From positions 1 to 64,000 of the forward strand of contig JAKAVQ010000004.1 in NCBI GenBank assembly GCA_021817245.1: a stretch of 64,000 nucleotides of DNA, in the 5' to 3' direction. The DNA is from Thermoplasmata archaeon. GTDB lineage: Archaea; Thermoplasmatota; Thermoplasmata; Lutacidiplasmatales; UBA184. Under the pieces are notes generated by a model. That model worked only from the letters and a program-made list of their open reading frames with translations, ran no database searches and was not told the origin of the DNA. The position numbers were made by a program, and so were the translations under genes. Shown in pieces: positions 1 through 8,311 of the stretch (its first letter is position 1; every line of letters starts with the position of its first letter).

Positions 1-208
1 GCGGCTACTGACAGTGTATCGAACGAGTCGGAAGCGCACCGAGTCATTCCGGGAGACCGTACTCAACTCGCTGATGGGATCGGGTCCGCCGTTCCCGTCA
101 ACCCGACCTCAAACGTGAGTTCATACGTCTACTGATGCCGGACGAAATAGGTTAACACTCTTCGAGGGAAGACCTCCCTGCTCGCCCTGAGATCCGGCCA
201 TCAGTCGC

Positions 209-721
209 TCAATCGTAGAGGTGGCTGGCGGCAACGAAGGAGCGGATCAGCTTCGGTCGGACGCGCATTCGCATGACCGACAATCGGACCCCTCGTCGGA
301 GTTCGCGCACATCGTGCGGGGCGTAGCTCGCGAGCTCGTGCTTCTTCAGATGGCTCCAGACCCATTCGTCCGGGTTCAGTTCGGGGGAGTACCCCGGGAA
401 GCGGTGGACCTCAAGGCGGGGCTGAGTGGCCCGGTACTTGCGTACCACCTTCGCCCGGTGGTGGGGTCCGCTGTCCCAGAAGACCATGACCGGCCGACGG
501 CGGATGTGCCGAAGGAGGTGGCGGAGGAACGCCACCACCTTCGGGCCACGGATCGAGCTCTCGTGGACCCGAAAGTAGAGGCGGCCCGTCGGGGTCACGC
601 CACTGATCGCCGAGAACTTCGACCAGCGACCTTGATGCACGAGCACCGGCGTCTGACCGACCGGTGCCCAGGTCTTCCCGACGTATGGGATGAGGGAGAA
701 CCCGCTCTCGTCGACAAACAC
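209..721 (-). CDS. IS630 transposase, DDE catalytic frame (orfB)
   Basis: The catalytic half of the IS630 transposase (RNase-H-fold DDE endonuclease). Expected acidic residues are visible: D in FVDESGF at the beginning, D in VFWDSGPHH, and E in YSPELNPDEW. The frame is open upstream of the nominal GTG at 721 (KARRRRAVVV precedes FVDESGF), back to a TAA at 754-752. The true protein is therefore almost certainly made by frameshifting from orfA within the A tract rather than by independent initiation. Confidence 0.85.
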   Translation of the reverse strand: MFVDESGFSLIPYVGKTWAPVGQTPVLVHQGRWSKFSAISGVTPTGRLYFRVHESSIRGPKVVAFLRHLLRHIRRRPVMVFWDSGPHHRAKVVRKYRATQPRLEVHRFPGYSPELNPDEWVWSHLKKHELASYAPHDVRELRRGVRLSVMRMRVRPKLIRSFVAASHLYD

Positions 722-1224
722 TACGACGGCTCTTCGGCGTCGGGCTTTTTTTTATACCGAGGCCAAGAGCGTTGCCGCCAGTTCCTCACGGCGATGAGGT
801 TCTTCTCCCGCGCCTGGCGTCGAGGTCGCTGCCAGGAGAGTCCCTGGCGCTTGAGCATGCGCCAGATCGCGGTCTCGGAGTAGCTCACGCCCCACTCCGC
901 CTCGGCGACCTTGGCGATGCGGGGGATCGTCCACAGATCGGTGGAGAACCCGTAGCTGAGCGCTCCCTCGCGGAGGAGCTCGGGAAGGGCGGCTTGGTGC
1001 TCTCTCGCCACGAGGGGCGGTCGCCCGGACCGAGGGATCGCGCGAAGAGCTTCCGTCCCTCCTTCGTCGGCGGCGGTCTTCCACTTGAACACTGCCACGG
1101 GCGTCACACCGAGGCGTCGGGCGACCTCGGCCTGCGAGAGCCCCGAGTGCAAGAGGGCGAGGCCGTTCAGTCGCCGTTCTTCGAGAGTCGCGGTATCACG
1201 ATGGCGCAGAGCCCACCGACCCAT
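721..1224 (-). CDS. IS630 transposase, N-terminal frame (orfA)
   Basis: A 167-aa product carrying the DNA-binding half of an IS630 transposase. A helix-turn-helix lies near residues 28-50 (LSQAEVARRLGVTPVAVFKW), followed by the linker and second HTH region (ISRSGRPP-like linker, SYGFSTDLWTIPRIAKV). It lacks the DDE catalytic residues, which are encoded in the next frame (209-721). The reading frame stops at TAG 723-721, shortly after an A8 tract. A -1 slip there would fuse both frames into a protein of about 338 aa, the usual IS630 length. Start is ATG at 1224. Confidence 0.85.
   Translation of the reverse strand: MGRWALRHRDTATLEERRLNGLALLHSGLSQAEVARRLGVTPVAVFKWKTAADEGGTEALRAIPRSGRPPLVAREHQAALPELLREGALSYGFSTDLWTIPRIAKVAEAEWGVSYSETAIWRMLKRQGLSWQRPRRQAREKNLIAVRNWRQRSWPRYKKKPDAEEPS
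745..751 (-). other. -1 frameshift slippery heptamer A AAA AAG
   Basis: On the minus strand orfA reads TAT AAA AAA AAG through an A8 run (746-753). The heptamer A AAA AAG in the orfA phase is the classical strong bacterial -1 slip site. In the orfB frame a TAA lies immediately 5' of the run, so the switch has to occur inside it. This geometry fits programmed frameshifting. A simple one-base indel in a homopolymer, or a sequencing error there, is the alternative. Confidence 0.65.
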
Positions 1225-1271
1225 GACGAAGAGGAGATGCGATCCCGGATATTAACCCATTTACTCAATGG

Positions 1272-1282
1272 TTAGTAAATAG
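1272..1282 (+). promoter_or_regulatory. TATA box for the propeller gene
   Basis: TTAGTAAATAG is an isolated A/T island in GC-rich DNA, centred about 35 bp before the ATG at 1313. This spacing would give a transcript with a very short leader. Confidence 0.5.
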
Positions 1283-1312
1283 GCCCGCTCCAATCCGCCG
1301 CGCGCGGGTTCA

Positions 1313-3034
1313 ATGGCCCCTCCTCAGGCTCCGCACTGGGGTGCCCGCGGCGGCCTGATCGTCCTGCTTTGCGCTTTGGTCATCGGCGCGTCCGTTGCGC
1401 TACCGGTCACCCACCCGAAGGTGGCAGAGGGGAACGGGACGGGAGCCGTTCGGAGTTCGGTAGCGAGCAGCAACACGGTGATCGCGACGATCCCCGTGGG
1501 CTCGAACCCGTTGACTCCGGTGTGGGACAATGCCACGGGGAATCTCTACGTGGCCAACCTTCGATCCAACAATCTCACGGTGATCTCGGGCGCGTCCGAG
1601 ACCACGGTCGCGACGGTCCCCGTGGGCTCCGCTCCTTACCCACCCGCTCTCGACACCGCGAACGGAGATCTCTACGTCGCCAATCATGGGTCGAACGACG
1701 TCAGCGTGATCTCTCCGACCTCCAACAGCGTAGTAGCGACCATCCCGGTCGGGACGGGCCCCTTCACTCCGACCTACGACGCGGCGAACGGCGATCTCTA
1801 CGTTCCGAACAGTGGCTCCGCGAACGTGAGCGTCATCTCGGGCGGGACGAACACGGTGATCGCGACGGTGGCCGTGGGCGGCCAGCCCCAGACGGCGCTG
1901 GTCGATCCCGTGACCGGGAATGTGTACGTGGCGAACTTCGCTGCCTCGAATGTGAGCGTCATCTCGGGCTCCACCAACTCCCTCCTGGCGACGGTCGCGG
2001 TCGGATCGAGCCCCCGAACGCCCGGTTATGATCCCCTCAGCGGGAATCTCTTCGTGCCCAATCGGGGCTCGAACAACGTCAGCGTGATCGCCACCTCGAC
2101 GAACTCGGTACTGGCGAGCGTGGCATTGGGGCCACGGCCCCATACTCCGGTCTATGTTGCGGCCAGCGACGACCTGTATGTGCCCGAGTACGGCGGTAGC
2201 GCCGTCACGGTCGTTTCCGCGGCGTCCTACTCGGTCATTTCAAGCGTTACGGTCGGCGCGGTGCCCGACACGCCGGCCTTCGACGGGGCGAACGGGGACC
2301 TCTACGTACCGAATCTGAACTCCGCGAACGTCTCCGTGATCTCTTCCTCCACGAACGTTCTCGTGGCCACCATCGTCACTGGTGCCGGGCCCACGACTCC
2401 GGCGTACGACCCCGCCACGGAGAGTGTCTACGTTCCCGACAGCCAGAGTGCCGAACTGACGCTGATCTCCGGTAGCCCCCCACCCCCGGCGAACTACTCG
2501 GTGACCTTCGACGAGTCAGGACTCCCCGGCGGCACGAACTGGTCGGTCACGTTCGCCGGCGTCGTTCAGAGCTCCACGACGTCCTCGATACCCTTCACGG
2601 CCACGAACGGGACCTGGCCCTTCACGGTCGGAAATGTCACGGGATACTCCGCGAGTCCCTCCAGCGGAAGCGTCAACGTCTCAGGCCAACCCCAGAGCCT
2701 CCTCATGGCCTTCGCCCCTTCGAACACTTCGGTCTACTCCGCGGACTTCACCGAGACCGGCCTTCCCGTAGGTACTACGTGGTCAGTCACGCTCAATCGG
2801 TCCACGATCTCCACCAACGGCTCGGCCATCGTGTTCTCGGTGCCCGACGGGAGCTACTACTACAACGTGGGTCCGGAGAGCGGCTACAACGCGTCGCCCT
2901 CCGCCGGGAGCGTGGTGGTCAGCGGTGCCGCGGTCGCGGTGTCGATCCCCTTCTCTCCGGGACCGCTCACGAGCGTGACGATCGTCACGATCCCCGGCGC
3001 GACCGCGCTCGACGGCATCACGTACGACTCCTAG
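1313..3034 (+). CDS. Secreted YVTN beta-propeller protein, 5' part before in-frame TAG
   Basis: A 573-aa product beginning with an N-terminal export signal (hydrophobic stretch about residues 14-31). It then has about eight repeats of roughly 42 aa of the YVTN type, each with an IPVGxxPxxPxYDxxNGDLYVxN and VSVIS signature; these build a beta-propeller outside the cell. Two 'FxESGLPxGTxWSVTF' repeats follow (from about residues 395 and 480). The frame ends at TAG 3032-3034, immediately before NSSVYVATSDG, which continues the same propeller grammar in the same frame to 4843. So this is the front half of a single gene with a nonsense codon, a readthrough site or a sequence error. N-glycosylation sequons (NxS/T) are abundant. 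Role in surface binding is inferred. Confidence 0.8.
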   Translation: MAPPQAPHWGARGGLIVLLCALVIGASVALPVTHPKVAEGNGTGAVRSSVASSNTVIATIPVGSNPLTPVWDNATGNLYVANLRSNNLTVISGASETTVATVPVGSAPYPPALDTANGDLYVANHGSNDVSVISPTSNSVVATIPVGTGPFTPTYDAANGDLYVPNSGSANVSVISGGTNTVIATVAVGGQPQTALVDPVTGNVYVANFAASNVSVISGSTNSLLATVAVGSSPRTPGYDPLSGNLFVPNRGSNNVSVIATSTNSVLASVALGPRPHTPVYVAASDDLYVPEYGGSAVTVVSAASYSVISSVTVGAVPDTPAFDGANGDLYVPNLNSANVSVISSSTNVLVATIVTGAGPTTPAYDPATESVYVPDSQSAELTLISGSPPPPANYSVTFDESGLPGGTNWSVTFAGVVQSSTTSSIPFTATNGTWPFTVGNVTGYSASPSSGSVNVSGQPQSLLMAFAPSNTSVYSADFTETGLPVGTTWSVTLNRSTISTNGSAIVFSVPDGSYYYNVGPESGYNASPSAGSVVVSGAAVAVSIPFSPGPLTSVTIVTIPGATALDGITYDS

Positions 3035-3043
3035 AACTCGAGC

Positions 3044-4843
3044 GTGTACGTCGCCACCTCCGACGGACGTCTGGTCCCGATCGTAGGCGCCACGGTGGAC
3101 GTGACCGCCTCCATCAGCATTCCCGCCTACCCGAACGAGATCACGTTCGTCCCCCAGAACAACGAGGTCTACGTGGCCTACTATTCGGGCCCCAGCGGCT
3201 GTGTGGGCAGCGCCGGAAACATGGTCGTCGCCGTGCCGGTCGCGGTCGCCGCAAGTCCGACCGACATCGTGGTCCCGGGCAGCTGCAACTCGGAGGTTCT
3301 CGACGCCCCGAACGGGGCCCTGTACGTGGCGAACCAGGGCGAGCTGTCCGGTCAGGGCAACCTGACCGTGATCGACCCGACGACGAACACGATCTCCCAG
3401 TTCATCGATACGGGAGGGAACAATCCGTCGACGCTGATCCTGGACACGGCTTCCGGGAACGTCTACGTGGTCCGCGCCAACTTCGGAGCACCGGAGATCG
3501 GGGTGCTGAACCCGTACAACAACACCATCTTCGCCAATTTCAGCATCGGACTTCGACCCGGCGGAGGCGCCTACGACCCGGTGAACAACGACCTCTACTT
3601 CACGCACTCCAACTCGCAGAATGGGGGCGTCGACGAACTGACGCTGGTCAACGCGGCGACCGACACGCCGTTCGAGAACGTGAGTTATGCGGGGATGCCC
3701 GGAGGCTTTGGTCCCGTGGTCTACGACCCTGCCAACAGCTACATTCTCGTCGCGACCACGACCCCGGGAGGACTCTCCGTCTTCAATGCGAGCACCAACG
3801 CGTTCCTCGGCAACGTCTCGCTCGGCCTGACGGCACCGGCCTTTGCGACCTACGATCCCGCGAACGGGAATGTCTACGTGACGGACGGTGCGAGCAACGA
3901 GGTGGCGGTGATCCCTCCCGGATCGCTTCACCCGTCGGCCGGCGTGACCTCGTATACCGTCGAGTTCACGGAGACGGGACTTCCCGGCGGCACGACGTGG
4001 TCGGTCAGCTTCAACGGGGCATCCCTGAGCAGTTCGGCGGCGTTGATGTCGTTCGCGGCGCCGAATGGGTCGTACTCGTTTTCGGTCGGTCCGGTGTTCG
4101 GATACTCGGCGATCCCGGCGTCGGGGGTCCTCAGCGTAAACGGCGCGGCCGTGACCCTCTCGATCTACTTCCTTCCCACGACGTACTCGGTGTCGTTCAG
4201 CGAGTCCGGCCTCCCCGGCGGCGCGAACTGGTCTGTCACCCTGGGAGGGGTGCTGAGCCGCGGCACGGCACCGACGATCGCCTTCTCGGAGCCGAACGGG
4301 AGCTACACCTTCACCGTGGGCACGGTCAGCGGCTACGTCGCCAACCTGAGCGGCGGCACCGTGACGGTTGCGGGGGGGCCGCGGTACTATTCGGTCAACT
4401 TCGCGCCCCCGCCCAGCAACGCATCCAGCTCCGGGTCGACGTTTGCTGGCCTCACCACGACCGATTGGCTCGTCGTTGCGCTTGTGCTCGTCGCGGCGGT
4501 GGCCGTCGGGGTCTTGCTCCTGACCACGAGACGCCGCAGGCCCCGTACTTCACCTCCTGACGCTCCGCAGGCGGGCTCGGGCCCGCCGGATTCACCACCG
4601 GGAAAACCGGCGGAGCCCGCCCCGGGCCCGGGTCCGGCTTCCTCTGCTGCCGCGGCGGCCGTGCCCGCCTCGTCCACCGCGGGCGGCTACCGGAGTGGCC
4701 CGCTACCCGTTCGACCGACTCCGCCGGTCCCTCCTCGCGAAGCAGTGCGGCCGCCCAACTCGTTCTGCAATCAGTGCGGTGCTTCGCTGCGGGCTGGGGC
4801 ACGCTTCTGTCCGTCCTGCGGGGCGACGATCAAAGTCAAGTGA
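3044..4843 (+). CDS. Propeller protein, 3' part: second propeller, ESGLP repeats, TM anchor, zinc ribbon
   Basis: In frame with 1313-3034 across the TAG at 3032. The first possible start is GTG 3044, with no SD and no signal peptide, so independent secretion is unlikely. About residues 1-300 form a second YVTN-like propeller. Two ESGLP repeats lie near 305 and 380, and a transmembrane helix (DWLVVALVLVAAVAVGVLLL) near 465. A Pro-rich cytoplasmic tail ends in a zinc ribbon with C-x2-C pairs (CNQCGASLRAGARFCPSCG). The full gene would encode about 1,176 residues with the propellers outside and the zinc ribbon inside. The downstream gene starts 6 bp later, so they are probably co-transcribed. Confidence 0.8.
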   Translation: MYVATSDGRLVPIVGATVDVTASISIPAYPNEITFVPQNNEVYVAYYSGPSGCVGSAGNMVVAVPVAVAASPTDIVVPGSCNSEVLDAPNGALYVANQGELSGQGNLTVIDPTTNTISQFIDTGGNNPSTLILDTASGNVYVVRANFGAPEIGVLNPYNNTIFANFSIGLRPGGGAYDPVNNDLYFTHSNSQNGGVDELTLVNAATDTPFENVSYAGMPGGFGPVVYDPANSYILVATTTPGGLSVFNASTNAFLGNVSLGLTAPAFATYDPANGNVYVTDGASNEVAVIPPGSLHPSAGVTSYTVEFTETGLPGGTTWSVSFNGASLSSSAALMSFAAPNGSYSFSVGPVFGYSAIPASGVLSVNGAAVTLSIYFLPTTYSVSFSESGLPGGANWSVTLGGVLSRGTAPTIAFSEPNGSYTFTVGTVSGYVANLSGGTVTVAGGPRYYSVNFAPPPSNASSSGSTFAGLTTTDWLVVALVLVAAVAVGVLLLTTRRRRPRTSPPDAPQAGSGPPDSPPGKPAEPAPGPGPASSAAAAAVPASSTAGGYRSGPLPVRPTPPVPPREAVRPPNSFCNQCGASLRAGARFCPSCGATIKVK

Positions 4844-4849
4844 GGAAAG

Positions 4850-5875
4850 ATGAGAGTCTGCGGAGCGTGTCAGTCCGAAGTCGAGGATCAAGCGAGATTC
4901 TGCGATCGATGCGGCGCTCCCGTCGGGTCGGTGGTTGCGCCACCGCCTCCGACCGGTCCGAGCGGTACCGCGGCCCAGTCTCCGCCGGTCGCCTCCCCGT
5001 GGTCCTCTCCGCGGCCCCGGTCGAAAGAGGTCTACTTCAAACGGTCCCCCGGGTACCGCGATCACCGGCGTACGGTCGCGTCGGCGATACTGGCCGCCGG
5101 CTTCGTTCTCGCGGCCGTCGCGCTGGGGCTGGGCTGGTGGACGGTCAGCGCTTCGACCCCCGGTCTCAGCTATAGCTGGAGTGTTCTGCCGGGCGGGAGC
5201 GTCGGGGTGTCGTGTAGCGGCAGCTCCACGACGTGTTCCTATCTATCGGCCTTCTCCGTCGCCAGATCACCGCTGGGCTCCCTCTACGTCGATGTTGGAG
5301 ATTTGGTCGCCGCGGCGGTGGTGCTTGCGCTCGTCGCTACCGTGCTCGGCTTTCTCGGTGCCTACGGGATGAACTTCGGACGGCCCCAGATGACGCTGAT
5401 TCTGCTCTTCGGCGTCCTTTCGTTCGTTCTCCTGATCGCCGCCGTTGCGTGGGCCGCTGCGGGGACGGGCGGGGCCGCGAGCAGCGGATCGTCCGGAGCT
5501 TACGGGTCGGGGACCGTCTACTTCTGGGGGGTCAACGGTACGGCCTCGTGGGGTGCGGGAGCCGGTTGGTACGTCGCCGTCGTCGCGTTCATACTGCTCC
5601 TCGTCGGCGCGCGGAGGTACGCGAGCACGCGCAAGGAGGCCTTCACCGCGCTAGAACTGGGTTATAGGCCCCCCGCAACGGAACCTTCCGTGCCTTCTCC
5701 GTGGCCCACCGCCGCGGGGGCCGCTCCGTGGTCCGGAGGAGGCCCGGGCACAGCAACACCAGCTAGCGCTGGCTCGTCGTCATTCTCCTGCCCTCAGTGT
5801 CGGGCGTTCAACCAGACCGGTGCCGTCAACTGCTGGCACTGTGGCCTGACCTTCGGTGCGGTGCCCCGCTCCTAG
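4850..5875 (+). CDS. Multi-pass membrane protein with zinc ribbons at both ends
   Basis: 341 aa, starting 6 bp after the propeller gene with GAGGAAAG before the ATG. The N-terminal zinc ribbon (CGACQSEVEDQARFCDRCG) is nearly the same as the C-terminal ribbon of the upstream gene. About four hydrophobic helices follow (near residues 78-98, 145-170, 180-203, 240-258), with a Cys-containing extracellular loop between the first two. A second ribbon closes the protein (CPQCRAFNQTGAVNCWHCG, about 318-335). Both ribbons would be cytoplasmic. No enzyme motif is visible; a role in assembly or sensing of the neighbouring surface protein is inference only. Confidence 0.75.
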   Translation: MRVCGACQSEVEDQARFCDRCGAPVGSVVAPPPPTGPSGTAAQSPPVASPWSSPRPRSKEVYFKRSPGYRDHRRTVASAILAAGFVLAAVALGLGWWTVSASTPGLSYSWSVLPGGSVGVSCSGSSTTCSYLSAFSVARSPLGSLYVDVGDLVAAAVVLALVATVLGFLGAYGMNFGRPQMTLILLFGVLSFVLLIAAVAWAAAGTGGAASSGSSGAYGSGTVYFWGVNGTASWGAGAGWYVAVVAFILLLVGARRYASTRKEAFTALELGYRPPATEPSVPSPWPTAAGAAPWSGGGPGTATPASAGSSSFSCPQCRAFNQTGAVNCWHCGLTFGAVPRS

Positions 5876-6045
5876 CGTTTCGAGGCTCCAGATTCAAAGA
5901 CCGTTGAGGAGTTCGATGATCGCCGGAAGAGATCGCGTTCCATGACGGGGCGAGCGACTCTCTCCGCCGAGTTGAGCGCCCGGAGTTCGCCGGCCACTTC
6001 GCCTGGACCCCGTCGGCGCATCCGTGGCCATCGAAAGGAGCCGGC

Positions 6046-7077
6046 ATGAGCGCCCCGTCGTCTTCAGGACAAACCTGCCCCGACTGCGCCGCGCTCAACC
6101 CACCCTGGGCCACGGAGTGCCTTCGCTGTCATGGAGTCCTCGGCGCCCCACCGCGCTATGGCTTGCCCATTGCGGAGGCCGCCGTCTCCACAGGGGGGAT
6201 TCCCTTCGAACCAGACCGTGCACGGGCCCCACCCGCTTCGTCGGGCACCGGGGGCCCTCCCGAAACAACCTCAGGACCGGCTCGACGAGAGCGAACCCTC
6301 GTCGTCGGCACCGCGATCGCCGTTGCTGCCATCGTTGTCGTGTTGCTCCTGCTGCTCGCGGGAGCGGTGCCCGGAATCAACCTCGGCTTAAGTCCGGGCG
6401 GGGGAGTCGGCCCGGGCAACGAGGTACCGCTGACCTTCGACCAGGCCGCGGCGCAGGCGAACGGGTCGGCCGCGACCGTCGGGCCGGGGCCGTGGTACGT
6501 CACGGATGCGAATGGGTTCGATGTCCTCAACGTGGTACCGGGAACGACATTCTCGGCCTTCCAGAACTACTCCTACTACGGCTGCTCGACGGTTGCCGGT
6601 CCGACGGCTCCGCCGAACATCCCTGCCCATTCGGGGAACTACACGCAGGGAACCCTGATCGCGTGGTACTTCATTCTGTACGAGCCCTCCCAATACGTCG
6701 CGCTCTACCTTCTCGTGCTTAGCTCCACCACGAACATCTTGGGAACGGTGACGGGATCCTCCTGCACAGTTGCGGAATCGATTCGAGCCGCGCCCGGGTG
6801 GACGCTGAATAGCCCTGCGATCGCTCAAGCCGCCGGGGCCGTTTACGACATCGCGTCCGCCTACCCGCAAGGAGACGCCGAGCTGACCTACACGCCGGGG
6901 GACTCGCTCTATGGAGTCTCCTCCCAATGGCTGGTCACGTACATCGGTTGTGACTCGACCAATCAGACCTCCCAGGTCTTTCTGGCCTACGTGGACGGGA
7001 CTACGGGCGCCGTTACCTCGTCGCAGTCGAGCGGCAGTTCGTCGGGATGCAGTACCACGAATCCGTTCGGGCCTTGA
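6046..7077 (+). CDS. Zinc-ribbon, single-TM protein with extracellular domain
   Basis: 343 aa, start supported by AAGGAG 8-9 bp before the ATG. An N-terminal zinc ribbon (CPDCAALNPPWATECLRCHG) is followed by a flexible linker and one transmembrane helix around residues 87-113. An ectodomain of about 220 aa contains four or so cysteines, which could form disulfides, and several Asn sequons. The fold was not recognised. It lies 170 bp after the double zinc-ribbon protein and repeats the same topology: ribbon inside, variable domain outside. The three probably form one functional group. Confidence 0.7.
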   Translation: MSAPSSSGQTCPDCAALNPPWATECLRCHGVLGAPPRYGLPIAEAAVSTGGIPFEPDRARAPPASSGTGGPPETTSGPARRERTLVVGTAIAVAAIVVVLLLLLAGAVPGINLGLSPGGGVGPGNEVPLTFDQAAAQANGSAATVGPGPWYVTDANGFDVLNVVPGTTFSAFQNYSYYGCSTVAGPTAPPNIPAHSGNYTQGTLIAWYFILYEPSQYVALYLLVLSSTTNILGTVTGSSCTVAESIRAAPGWTLNSPAIAQAAGAVYDIASAYPQGDAELTYTPGDSLYGVSSQWLVTYIGCDSTNQTSQVFLAYVDGTTGAVTSSQSSGSSSGCSTTNPFGP

Positions 7078-7402
7078 CTTCCCGGGCGGCACGGGCCCGG
7101 ACCTCTCGACGAGTCCCACACGGCCGTACCTACTTGGGAGTCTGGGCGCGGCTCGCAGGAGGGCCGCGAACGCGTTCGCGACCATATTGGGCCCTTCGGG
7201 TGGGAAGAGTTCGTTTCGCGCGCCCCCGATCACGCCGAGGGGCCACACGGGCGTAGAGCGAGGGGTCAGGTCCAGGCGGACAGATCCCATCGTTTCGTCG
7301 GGTCAGGTCCCGTTCGCCGGGGGGGGGCACGACCTATGGACCTCGCACCAAAGAGTCTAAGAACGACCTCCTCGCGTCTTTCTGACAGCCACCGGGTGGC
7401 CC

Positions 7403-8167
7403 ATGACGACGGAGAAGCAGCGGACCTGGCAAGAAGGTCTCGAGAACCTTGGGGAGAACCTCGTCCGGTTGGGCTCGGCGCTCCGGGCGATTCAGCAGAG
7501 TCAAGGCACCCTCGATGAGGAGGCTCCAAGCTCGGTCGCCGTTGCTCAGCTTTCCGCGACGTTCGGCCTTGCACTGCGGCAGGCTCGCGCCGTTCTGATC
7601 TCCAACGAGGCATCCTTCCTTGCTCTGATGCGGCCGAGCACTCCCACTATGGTAAGCGGAGCGCTCCAAGCGGGGGAGCTCGAGCTCGCGCGGAGCCTGG
7701 TCCGAGAAGGGATCCACGGCGCGCAGCAGCTCGTGACCTTGCTGGAGCGGATTGGCAACGCGGCTCCAACTGACTCCGCGCTGGTCAGTTCGATCCTGAC
7801 GAGCTCCCTTGAGCATCTCGGCGACACCGTGGGCGCGGCGGGCTGGCAGCTTGTTGGAGTCTGCCATGAGTTCCAGGCCGAACTCAGCCTACTTGCTTCG
7901 CCCCCCGCAAGCGTGGGCGACCTTGGGCCCGGAGGCGGAGCCCTCCTCAACGACATGACCAGCGCGGTGAGGGAACTCCGCGCGTCGCGGCGGTTCTGGT
8001 TCCGGGTCGATCATCAGATCGCGTCCGCGACGGGCGTAGTCGTCAATTCGCCAGCGAGACAGTCCATCACCCGGACCTCAGCCTCCGGGCCCGCGGCCAG
8101 CGCCCTACCGTCTGAGCGAGCGGGGCGTCGGTCGGTCTTCGCGAACGGTTCCTCGGATCCGGCCTGA
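7403..8167 (+). CDS. Hypothetical helical protein
   Basis: 254 aa, ATG start. Composition and pattern are those of a soluble mostly alpha-helical protein: long stretches rich in Ala, Leu, Glu and Gln, no signal peptide, no TM segment, no cysteine clusters except one in the middle. The last 50 residues are Ser/Ala-rich and probably disordered. No family was recognised. It lies alone between the zinc-ribbon group and the flippase. Codon use looks like that of its neighbours, so it is probably a real gene. Confidence 0.55.
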   Translation: MTTEKQRTWQEGLENLGENLVRLGSALRAIQQSQGTLDEEAPSSVAVAQLSATFGLALRQARAVLISNEASFLALMRPSTPTMVSGALQAGELELARSLVREGIHGAQQLVTLLERIGNAAPTDSALVSSILTSSLEHLGDTVGAAGWQLVGVCHEFQAELSLLASPPASVGDLGPGGGALLNDMTSAVRELRASRRFWFRVDHQIASATGVVVNSPARQSITRTSASGPAASALPSERAGRRSVFANGSSDPA

Positions 8168-8217
8168 GGGAAGGGGCCTCAGTCTTGGCGGTAGGACCCA
8201 TCTCCCTGAGCGGTGAC

Positions 8218-8234
8218 TGTACGGTGTCCGTACA
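8218..8234 (+). promoter_or_regulatory. Palindromic operator-like site
   Basis: TGTACGGTGTCCGTACA is a perfect inverted repeat with 7-bp arms and a 3-bp centre. It ends only a few bases before a TATA-like stretch (8237-8245). In archaea this is where a repressor would mask the BRE/TATA, or an activator would assist TBP/TFB. The likely target is the flippase gene. Confidence 0.5.
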
Positions 8235-8236
8235 AA

Positions 8237-8245
8237 GATAAATAG
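8237..8245 (+). promoter_or_regulatory. TATA box for the flippase gene
   Basis: GATAAATAG directly follows the palindrome. Transcription would start around 8268, which is downstream of the GTG at 8252 and argues for a later start codon in the flippase gene. Confidence 0.5.
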
Positions 8246-8311
8246 CCCCCGGTGTGCCGTCGGGGGACGGGGCTCGCCCGTCCTACTGGAACCGGGTACA
8301 GGTCGACGAGG

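Larger units (their letters stand above)
150..1257 (-). mobile_element. IS630-family insertion sequence
   Basis: Holds a two-frame IS630/Tc1-mariner-type transposase read on the minus strand. The ends are tentative: GGTTAACACTC at 150-160 pairs imperfectly (8 of 11) with GGTTAATATCC read inward from 1257. TA, the IS630 target, lies at 148-149. An alternative right end is the TA at 1280-1281, because the heptamer AAATAGG occurs at both 145-151 and 1277-1283 in the same orientation. Either choice gives about 1.1 kb, normal for IS630. The element lies just upstream of the promoter of the propeller gene at 1313. Confidence 0.75.

Noticed and set aside
1296..1325. GGTTCAATG near 1309 resembling a tRNA T-loop
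   Set aside because: No matching stems, acceptor or anticodon arm around it; it overlaps the start of the propeller gene.
3032..3034. General reassignment of TAG in this genome
   Set aside because: Several intact genes here end in TAG with nothing coding-like after it, for example at 5873-5875; only local readthrough remains possible.
4703..5065. Minus-strand frame across the junction of the propeller and zinc-ribbon genes
   Set aside because: Shadow of two well-supported plus-strand genes, with no motif.
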